Source of the DNA: Medakamo hakoo
Lineage: Eukaryota > Chlorophyta > Trebouxiophyceae > Coccomyxaceae
Direction: 5' to 3'
DNA: 64,000 nucleotides
Assembly (NCBI GenBank): GCA_026636295.1
Contig: CP089464.1
Span: forward strand, 764,617-828,616
The notes beneath the pieces are model-generated. The model saw only the letters and a program-made list of their open reading frames with translations. It had not been told where the DNA came from and did not search any database. The stretch's first letter is position 1. Each line of letters starts with the position of its first letter. Shown here one piece after another: positions 56,234-64,000 of this stretch. Made by a program: the position numbers and the translations under genes.

Positions 56234-58386
56234 CTACATAAACCCGCCCTCCGCGACGACCGCTTGCGCGGGCGACAGGCACACCAGCGCGTCGCCTTCC
56301 TCTTTCGCGTCCGTCGGCGCCCGGCGCTGGTATCGATGAGCTTCACCCGGTGGGGCGACGCGGGCGTAGGCGGCCAGCTCGGCGTTGGCGCGGAGGGCCA
56401 GTTCGGCGCGGGCAGACGCGCGGGCGTGCGCGCCCGCGCGCGTGTCGGCGGCCAAGCGCTGGGCGGCGGCCGCGGCCGCGTCGTCGGACGCCGGAGCGGA
56501 AGGTGCAGCGCCCGCATCATCACCACCAAACGCGGCTTCGATGAGGCGGCCAGCGGTCAGGTGGGACAAGGCGGCGGCCAGCTCGTCACAGGCCCGGCCC
56601 AAGCCCGCGTTTTCGGCCGCCAAATCCTCGACCAGCCGGGCGAGGGCGCCCGCCCTCCGCCCGCGTTCCGCGGTGACGCCCGCGGGCGTGGGAGCGCCGG
56701 ACGTCGGGTCAGCGGCGGGCGTGTGCGCGCCCCCGCCGCCGCCCGCCATCAACACCAGGCGCGTGTTTTCTTCCAGGAGGCGGGAGGTCACGCCTTCCAG
56801 GCGGGAGATTTCAGCGCGCAGGGCGGCGCCGTTGGCGCCGGAGCCGCCGCCTGAGGAGAAGGCCCACACGCGGCGGGAGGCTGGCTTGGGAGCTGGCGCG
56901 CAGGCCGTGGGAGACGACGCGGCAGCCCCTTCAGGCGACACGGTCGGGCGGCCAAAGAGGCCGCGCGCCCACTGGCCCGCGGCGGTCGAGCTGCCCGTCT
57001 GGCTGGGCCGGCGGCGGCCGTTGCCGAGCTCGGCCCGCAGGCTGGCGACTTCGGCGCGCGCGCGTTTCAGCTCCGCCGTTAAAATCGCCGTGGTGACACC
57101 GTTTCGGGCAGACACAGGCGACAGGGGCGCTTCGCTGGCCGTGGTCGCGGTGCGCCGGCCCGCCGCCGCCGCCTCGGCCAGCAGCTTGTCGTGCTGCGCC
57201 CTCAACGTGTCCAGCTCCACGCGCAACGCGGTGGTGGCCGGGCTGCAGGATGCGTCCTCGCCGTCGCGGCTGGCCCGCCGGGCGCTGACGGCTTTGACGA
57301 CCGCGGTGAGGCGTTCGTTTTCCGCGCGCAGGTTGGCGAGCTCGGCGCGCAGCCCATCCATGGCCGCGCCCGCGGCCGCGACGGCCGGCGCGCGCTCGTT
57401 GAGCCGGCGCAAGCGAGCGGCGAGCTTGGCGTTGTCGGCTGCCAACGCTGTGACGCGCTCAGCCGCGGCGGCCGCCTTGGCTTCCGCGGCTTCGGCGGCC
57501 GCCGCGCGCGCGGCCGCCGCGGCGCCGGCCATCGCCGCATCCCGCAAGTCCTCGACTTCGGCGGCCGCCGCTTCCGCGGCAGCGCGGGCGGATGCAGCGT
57601 CCGCCTCGGCCGCGGCGGCACGGGCCTCCAGGGCGGCGAGGCCGGCGGCGGACTTGAGCCGTGCAACCTCGGCGGCGTGGCGCTGTTCAGCGTCGGCGAG
57701 TGCGGCGGCCTTCTTGGCCGCGGCTTCTTCCGCCGCGGTCGCGCGGGCGGCGCCCGCTGCGACCGCGCCTTCAAGCTCGCTGACCTTGGCTTGCAATGCC
57801 GTGATCTCGGCCTCGCGCTCGGCCAGGGCGTCGGCCTGGCCAAAGGCGTAGAGGTGGGCGTCCAGGTCGGTGGGCTGGGGTTTGGAGGGAGAGGCGGCGG
57901 TTGTCGCGCTGCGTGGCGTCGCGGCCGGGGACGGGCTAGAGACCGCGGCCAGGCCGACGCGGCCTTGCGCCTTTGTCAGGGCGGCGGTCGTGGCGGCAGA
58001 GAAGGCGGACGGGGAGGGTGGAGGCCCGCCCCCGCCGCCGCCGACGACCTCGACCAGCGCGCGCTCAGCCCCGCGCAGCTCGCGCGCCGCGGCCGCCTTG
58101 TCTTCCGCCAGCGTGCGGCACCGCCGCTCCAGGGCCGTGACTAAAGACTCCAGTTGTTCTGCCCGGTGCCAGATGTTGCCCTGGCGGTCCGGGTCGTTCG
58201 GCAGGGCTTTTGTGGTGGTGGCAGAGGACGAGGCCCAGCCGCCCAGGGTGAGGCGGGGAGCCTGGGTTTTTTGGGGGGGAAGCGTGCGCCGTCAGTGTGT
58301 TGTGAGCAGCCTGACGCTCCGGCGAGCGGAGGAGGAGCGGGCGTGGCCAGGTGCACGCGGGCGACTTCTCGACTAGAGCGCGGCAT
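56234..58386 (-). CDS. Long Ala-rich coiled-coil protein 1
   Basis: A 2028-nt exon (58261-56234) is well supported by an acceptor and continuous frame. A tentative 30-nt first exon (58386-58357, MPRSSREVAR) with a GTGCAC donor would give about 685 aa. The sequence is heptad-rich coiled coil: IWHRAEQLESLVTALERRCR, DALAEREAEITALQAKVSEL, AAALADAEQRHAAEVARLKS, LRAELANLRAENERLTAVVK, TAILTAELKRARAEVASLRA and ISRLEGVTSRLLEENTRLVL. The tail has a further helix pair and ends AQAVVAEGGFM. The NDPDRQGNIWHRAEQLE segment is the only compact non-repetitive motif. Function is not recognised; such proteins are often centrosomal, Golgi or flagellar scaffolds. The divergent partner, another coiled-coil protein, may be functionally linked. 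Confidence 0.65.
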
Positions 58387-58868
58387 GCGAGGAAAAGAAA
58401 GCGGTTGCACGCCAGGCGCGGATTTTGGGGCCGGACGGCGTGAGGATGGGGCTGGCTTGGCCGGATCTCAGCGTTGCGGATAGCGCGCACGCCAGCGCGT
58501 TTGGAAACGTGGAGCTGCCCGGACCAGGAGGCGCCAGACCTGCCGCCCGCCGCCGTCCGCATGCGCCGTCCGCCAAACTTAGCGCGGCGGCGGGCGCGGC
58601 GGACAGCACACGCACCATGGCTGGTAGTGGGACGGTGACTTGGGGGCGACGCCCGATGCGGTCTCTCTGAAAGGCTCAAGTTTTACGCAGTCGCACGCGC
58701 GGGCGTGAGGGTGTGGCAGGAAGGCAGGGTGGGAGCGGCGCGGGCGTTTTTTGGGCGGAGACACGTTGGGGAGAGTGAGGAGAGCGCGCGCGCGCAGACC
58801 CGCGTCGCCTGTGTCTCTCTCACACGATTTTTCTTTTCCGTCCTCTGCCCACCACACCCACCACACCA
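58387..58868. promoter_or_regulatory. Divergent promoter between two coiled-coil genes
   Basis: About 480 bp. CCGCCAAACTTAGCGCGG at 58570-58587 is an imperfect E2F-like/CG-rich inverted motif related to the one at 22053-22070. The true 5' exon of coiled-coil protein 1 may lie in this stretch. Confidence 0.35.
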
Positions 58869-60725
58869 ATGGAGCTGCCCCTACAGCAACTCTCCGCCGC
58901 GTCCATCTCCTTGTCCGCCGCCGCCTCCAAAGCCCGGCGGGAGGCCGAGGCGGCCAAAGCCGAGGCGGCGAAGGCGGGCGAGCGCGAGTGAGTCTGTCTT
59001 TTCTTTTGTTGTTTGAGAGAGCGGGTTGGGGCCGGGTGCGGTGGGTTTCCACCTCGGCACGCCGTGGACACCCACACTGGCGCCCGCGCACGCCCCACTA
59101 ACCGTGCCGAGGGGGGGGGGGTTGGACGACGCTGAGCATTCCGCTCCCTTCGCCACCGCACCTATCTCGCCACCGCCCAACCCAAACAGGTCCGCCCTGG
59201 CCGCCCGCCTGCGCGCCGCGGACGCGTCCGCCGCCGACGCCCGAGCCAAGGCGGACAGCCTGGCGGCGCGCGTGGCGGCTTTGGAGGACGAAGCGGCCGG
59301 GTTGAAGAGGTAAGACGGATGGCCAGGCGGCAGGCCACGCACGCACCCGGGCACCCCCCATCTCTCCTTTGCTCACGCTTCCATCCTCTCACACACACCC
59401 CGTGCCAGCCGCCTGCGTGCCCGCGCCCCCGCCGCCGACCCGGCCGCCTTGGACGCTTTGCTGGACGGCACTGACGCCCCGACCACCGTCACCTTGCCGT
59501 GCTCCGAGCTGGCGGCGCTGACGGCGGAGCGCGAGCAGGCCGAGCGGGCGGCGGCGGAAGCGGCCGCCGCGACGGCCCGGCTGGAAGCGGCGCTGGAAGG
59601 ACGGGCGGCGGGCGTCGACGCCTTGTCCTCCGCCTTGGAAGACATGCGCGCGCACGCTGAGGCCCTGCGTGCGGGCGTGGCGGCGGCGGAAGAAAAAGGT
59701 ACGGAGAGGGTGACCGGGTGGGTGGCCACCTGCCCCAGTGACCCGATCCCGCCCATGCCCTCCTCCCTGCCACCCACTCCCCCCACATCCACAGTCACCG
59801 ACCACGAGCGCCGCGTCAAAGCCATGCTGTCCAGCCAGGCGGCCGTGAATGGTGCGGCGGGCGGGGGATGGGAGAGTGTGGGTGGGGCGGCTCCCTTTCA
59901 CCCTGTGCCCTCACACCCACCCCATCCCAAAACTCACGCACCCCAGCTCTGGCCGAAAAAGCTGCCGCCACCATCGCCCGCCTGCGCGGGCGCCTGGCTG
60001 CTGCGACGAAAGACGTGGCGGGGGCCCAAGCGGCGGCGGCGGCTTCTGCGGCCGAAGCGCGGGAGCAGGCCGCCGCCGCCGCGGCTGCGCGCGCGGAAGC
60101 GGCCGCCCAGTCCTGCCTGGCGACAGAGCGCGGAGCGGCGATTGCGTCGCTGACGACACAACTAGCTGAAGCGCTGGACGGCCTGGCCGAAGCGCGGGCG
60201 GCGGTGGCGGAGCAGGCGGCGGGTTTAGTGGCGCTGCGGCGGCAGGCTGGGCTGGATGCAGGTGGTGGGGGGGAGGGTGGGGAGGGGTCGGACGCCAACA
60301 AGGCGGCTGGGGAACCTTTGGCGCCAGGCGTCGATGCCACCGGCGGCGGGACGGGCGCAGCGGCGGCCGTCGTGGCGGCGGTGGAGGCAGAGGAAGGCGG
60401 TGAACCGTGCGCGTGTGCGCCGCCGCCGGCCGCGCCGGACGCCACCGCGGCCATGCCCACCGCCACCGCCGTACCCGTCGGGCCCACGCCCGACGCCGGC
60501 GACGACGACGCGCACGCGCTGGAGCTGGACGAGGAGGAGGAAGAGGGCGGCGGTGGTGGTGGTGGTGGGGCGGGCCAGCCGCAGCCGCCTGCTCCACCCG
60601 CCGCCGCTGGCGTCAAGCGCAAGGCGCGGTCGGGGAGCGGCACTGCCGCCGACGCGGTTCCGGTGCGCCGGTCTCAGCGGACGCGGCGGACGGGCGCGGC
60701 GGGGACGGGGGAGGGCGTCGTGTGA
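58869..60725 (+). CDS. Coiled-coil protein 2 with basic C-terminal tail
   Basis: Five exons: 58869-58987, 59190-59309, 59409-59698, 59795-59851 and 59947-60725, about 454 aa. Splice phases are consistent throughout (donors GTGAG, GTAAG, GTACG, GTGCG). Nearly continuous coiled coil covers residues 15-290: SKARREAEAAKAEAAKAGER, RAKADSLAARVAALEDEAAG, CSELAALTAEREQAERAAAE, TIARLRGRLAAATKDVAGAQ and LAEALDGLAEARAAVAEQAA. The rest is Gly/Ala/Glu-rich, then a basic end with VKRKARSGSG and PVRRSQRTRRTG, possibly a nuclear localisation signal. I do not recognise the family. A MELPLQQLSAASISLS N terminus could be a short interaction motif. Confidence 0.72.
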
Positions 60726-61005
60726 AGGGAGGGAGAGAGGGGTGGGGGTGGGGAGGGGCGGTGTGGGTGGGTGGGTGTGTGATGGGAGAGGAGGCGGTGA
60801 GAAAAGACGCGAGCCTGCCCATCAAAACAAGATTTAGGCGGCGCCCGCTCAGCGGCACAGGAGGCGAGCTTTTCTCCTGCTGAACGTCGGTGGACGTGTC
60901 CTTACACACCCACGCAGCGCGCCAAGTATCGGGCGCCCCGCACCGCCGCCTCCCAAGCCCAGCAAACAAAACGCATTGCGTGTCGCGCGCGCTCCCTGAC
61001 TTCAA
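60726..61005. promoter_or_regulatory. Intergenic: upstream of VPS16
   Basis: 280 bases between two + genes. A short inverted repeat AGGAGCGAGCTTTTCTCCT-like stem (60869-60879) and an AAAACAAGATT stretch (60824-60835) are visible; no gene is supported. Confidence 0.35.
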
Positions 61006-63719
61006 ATGGCTGGCGTCGCGGGCGAGTGGGAGCTGTGCGGCGACCGGTTTTACGAGCGGGTCGAGTTGAACCGGCCGATCTGGGGCGGCCTGGACGTGGA
61101 AGACATGCGGTATGCAGGGTAGGTGGGGGGCGGGGCGCGGGCGGAAGACACACAGCACGCGGCACTCACGCCCCGCCCGCCCCCCCCCCCTCCCCCAGCC
61201 TCATCCCCGCGCCGTACGCCGGCCCTGTCGCCCTGGTCCGGGACGACCGCAAGATCGTGCGGTTGCGGCCTGGCGAGGGCGCTCACCCTGTCGTGCGCGT
61301 GTTCACGGCCAGCGGCGAGGCGCTGTCGTCCTTCGAGTGGGAGGGCGGCAAGCTGGCCGGGTGCGGATGGAGCGCGGCCGAGGACCTGGTCTTGGTGTCC
61401 GCGTCCGGTGGGACGGCGACGCTGTTTGATCCGTGGGGCGGCTCCGCGCCGCGGACGCTATCCCTGGGCGATGCTGCCGCGCGGGAGGGCGTGGCCGCCG
61501 CCGACGCCTGGGGCGACGGCCTGGTTGCGGTGACGCGGGGCGGGCGCGTGCTCGCGCTCACCGGCTTGAGCGCCGACGACCTGACGGGCTCGGCGGGTCC
61601 GTCCCCCCGCCTCCAGCCCCTGGCGACCTGCCTGACGGAGGCGAGCGCGGTGGGCGCGGTCGCAGCCCTGCCGCCGTCGCCCGACGGGTCCTGCCCCGTG
61701 GCCGCGGTGGTCGCGGTCGGGCCCGACCTCATCCTCGCGACCCCAGCGTCCGCGCGGGTGAAGGCCACCGCCCCGTCCCGCGTCACCCACCTGGCCGTCT
61801 CGCCCTGTGGAGGCTTCATCGCCGCCTTCACGGCCGACGGCCGCCTGCTCGTGTGGGCGTCCGACTTCAGCGCCGCCCTGTCGGAGTTTGCCACGCAGGC
61901 AGACGGCCCGCCGTCCGCGATCGCCTGGTGCGGCGCGGACGCGGTGCTGCTGCTGTGGCCGGGCGGGCTGGCGCTGCTGGTCGGCCCGTACGGCGACTGG
62001 ATCAAGTACGACGCGCCCGGCGCGGCCGGCCTGGCGCCCGAGCCGGACGGCGTGCGGGTGCTGGGCGGCGGCCTGCACGACGCCGTGCGCCGCGTCCCAG
62101 ACGAGCTGGCCGACGCGTTCAGGCCCGGGTCGACGGCCCCGGTCGCGGCGCTGGTGGACGCCCGGCGGGCGCTGGACGCGGGCGACCCGGCCGCGGCCGC
62201 GTGCTTGCGTGAGCTGAGCCGGGCCGAGCTGGCGGCGGCGGCGGCGGGCGCGGCGGCCGCGGCCGGTGCGGCGCTGCAGCCCCGGCTCCAGGCCGATTTG
62301 TTGAAGGCCGGCGCGTTGGGCCTGGCCTTTGCCTTGGGAGGCGGGACGGATGAGGCGGACGGCCTGGTCGCCTCCACCAGGGCGGTGGCGGACGACCTGG
62401 CGTCGACGGCGTCCCTGCTGCGCGTCCTGCGGTCCGCGGCGGACGTGGGGTGGCCGCTGAGTGGCCGCCAGGCGGGCCTGCTCGGCCACGGTGCGCTGCT
62501 CGGCCGCCTCGCCCGCCGCGGCCACCACCTCCTGGCCCTGCGCGCGGCCGACGTCTTGGGCATGTCCGCCACCGCGTCCGGACCCATCGCCACGCACTGG
62601 GGCGTCGCCACGCTCGCCGCCTGCCCCAACCTGCCGGACGCCGACCTCGGCGCGCGGCTGCGCGACCGGTGCGGCAGCGTGGCGGGAGGCGTGCGGTGGG
62701 GCGACCTGGCGGCCGCGGCCGCGGCGGCTGGACGGCCTGGCCTGGCCTCGGACTTGCTCGACGCGGAACCGGACGCGGCGGCGCGCGTGCCGTTGCTGCT
62801 GGAGTTGGGGGACGGCGCGCGCGCGCTGGACGCGGCCGTCCGGGCCGCCGACCCGGCGCTGATCTCCCTGGTCATCGACCGCGTCCTGCCCGGTGCCCGC
62901 CCCGATGGGTGCGTGCCTGGGCCGCCTGGCTGCCCGCCGTGGTCGCTGGCGGACAAGGCCCGGCGGTCGCGGGCGGTGCGGGCGGCGGTGGTGGCCGCCG
63001 CGGGCGGCCAGGCCGCGCCCGAAGCGTTTCTGTCGCGGTTCCTGGGACCGGCGGACGCGGCGGCGGTCGGAGCGCTGGGCAGGCTGGCACATGCGCACGC
63101 CGCCTCCCAGGCTGCTGTTGCAGCGCGCGTGGCGGGCGACGCCCGCGCGTCCGCGTCCGCCTGCACCGAAGCGGGCGCGGCCTTTGACCGCGCGGCCGAC
63201 TTGTTCGCCAAGGCGGGCGCGCCGCACTGGGCGACCGCGGCAGGCGATGGCGCGCGTTTGAGGAGGCTGCAAGCGTCGCTGGAAGCGTCGACCGGGCACA
63301 CGGTGTTGGCCGGGCTGCCCGCGGCCGCGACGGTGGCGGCCTGTGCCCGGTTCGGCGCCGCGGCCGCCGCCGCGCGCGTCAAGGCCGAGCTGCACGTGCC
63401 TGACAAGGTGGTCGCGTGGGGGCGGGCGAGGAGCTCGGCGGCGGCCGGGGATTGGGCGGTGCTGGACGGCCTGGCCAAAGCGCTGCCGGCGGAGGGGCTG
63501 GCCGCCCTGGCGCGGGCGGCCGGCGCGCCGGACGGCGTGGTTGTCGGGCTGCTGGCCAGGCTGGACGGGCCTGCGCGCGCCGAGGCGGCAGCCGCGCTTG
63601 GCGTGCGCGTGGCAGCAGGCGCAGCGCCCGGCGGTGGTGGTGGTGAGCCTGTCGCTGGCCTGGGCATGGCGGCCCGGGCGGCGCGGGGGTTGTTTGGCGG
63701 GGGAGGCGGGCGTGTATAG
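61006..63719 (+). CDS. VPS16: VPS16, core subunit of HOPS/CORVET tethering complexes
   Basis: Two exons: 61006-61118 and 61199-63719, about 877 aa. The N terminus AGEWELCGDRFYERVELNRP, then APYAGPVALVRDDRKIVRLR and VVRVFTASGEALSSFEWEGG, follows the plant VPS16 beginning (EWQLL..YYRKPEL, GPIAVIRDD-KIVQL) closely. Beta-propeller signatures continue with LLLWPGGLALLVGPYGDWIK and PDGVRVLGGGLHDAVRRVPD. The C-terminal helical domain includes LLELGDGARALDAAVRAADP and DKARRSRAVRAAVVAAAGGQ, AAFDRAADLFAKAGAPHW and VAWGRARSSAAAGDWAVLDG. VPS16 works at endosome and vacuole membranes for fusion. It is the last gene; its stop is 87 bases from the first uninterrupted telomere repeat, so its 3' UTR and polyadenylation site must be very short or lie inside the telomere junction. 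Confidence 0.93.
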
Positions 63720-63806
63720 AAAAGAGCCGCCTTCCGATCGTCTTCTTTCTCTTTTTATCTCTCTCAGCTTAGCTTTTAACTTAGGGTTTTAGGTTTTGGG
63801 GCAGGG
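63720..63806 (+). other. Subtelomere junction / VPS16 3' flank
   Basis: 87 bases from the VPS16 stop to clean telomere repeats. It includes a T-rich stretch (63744-63763) and degenerate telomere-like pieces (TTAGGGTTTTAGG, TTTTGGGGCAGGG). No subtelomeric repeat family is present. Confidence 0.8.
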
Positions 63807-64000
63807 TTAGGGTTAGGGTTAGGGTTAGGGTTAGGGTTAGGGTTAGGGTTAGGGTTAGGTTAGGGTTAGGGTTAGGGTTAGGGTTAGGGTTAGGGTTAGG
63901 GTTAGGGTTAGGGTTAGGTTAGGGTTAGGGTTAGGGTTAGGGTTAGGGTTAGGGTTAGGGTTAGGGTTAGGGTTAGGGTTAGGGTTAGGGTTAGGGTTAG
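63807..64000 (+). repeat. Telomere, (TTAGGG)n
   Basis: About 32 tandem TTAGGG units on the + strand run to the last base, so this is the right chromosome end (G-strand 3' outward). Two shortened TTAGG units begin at 63855 and 63914, 59 bases apart; all others are regular. TTAGGG is used by animals, fungi, many stramenopiles and haptophytes and by some green algae. Confidence 0.98.

Noticed and set aside
61283-63667. 794-codon minus-strand frame antisense to VPS16
   Set aside because: Composition-driven shadow; the + frame carries recognisable VPS16 motifs.

Overview
This is the right-hand end of a linear eukaryotic nuclear chromosome. The last ~194 bases are telomeric TTAGGG repeats running toward the end. 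The DNA is extremely GC-rich, with C-rich introns of about 50-330 bases and codon use strongly biased to G/C third positions. All accepted introns are GT-AG, and GTGCG and GTGAG donors are about equally common. I place 28 genes in 64 kb, almost all of them recognisable housekeeping eukaryotic genes. Several are typical of photosynthetic eukaryotes: a plastid-type TerC, a GGPP synthase with a transit-peptide-like leader, a plant-type SnRK1 beta-gamma subunit (CBM48 plus CBS), an enolase with the plant/algal N-terminal extension, and a plant-like GSK3. A GC-rich microalga is the best guess. The TTAGGG telomere does not separate green algae, haptophytes and stramenopiles, and I do not name a species.

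Layout. 1-875: 3' end of an unknown + gene. 1017-8256 (minus): Tim17/22/23-family protein, PRRC2/BAT2 N-domain protein, a serine-less acyl-carrier-like protein, GGPP synthase. 8470-9059 (+): DUF2423 nucleolar protein. 9567-13064 (minus): unknown secreted protein, tryptophanyl-tRNA synthetase. 13253-15896 (+): SnRK1 beta-gamma. 16363-24981 (minus): MAP3K with a possible acylated N terminus, two tandem secreted patatin-like proteins, ZMAT2/Snu23. 25161-33562 (+): DEK, trehalose-6-phosphate phosphatase, TerC, WDR33/FY. 33645-38451 (minus): small protein with a YGPAF tail, PP4R3/SMEK. 38755-39859 (+): SNIP1/DAWDLE. 40114-40514 (minus): DSS1. 40868-43081 (+): GSK3. 43636-46827 (minus): RING-CH membrane protein, degenerate methyltransferase-like protein. 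46960-49245 (+): DNAJC11. 49489-51495 (minus): inward-rectifier K+ channel. 51819-54274 (+): enolase. 54586-58386 (minus): TOG/CLASP-like protein, coiled-coil protein. 58869-63719 (+): coiled-coil protein, VPS16. 63807-64000: telomere.

The genes do not form one pathway. Recurrent themes are pre-mRNA processing (Snu23, SNIP1, WDR33), sugar and energy signalling (SnRK1 beta-gamma, trehalose phosphatase, GSK3, MAP3K, PP4R3), mitochondrial membranes (Tim17 family, DNAJC11, ACP-like) and microtubule or coiled-coil proteins. Eight gene pairs are head-to-head over roughly 130-480 bp, so shared promoters are likely common. All exon boundaries were read by eye from splice signals, frame continuity and remembered family motifs; none was checked against transcripts.
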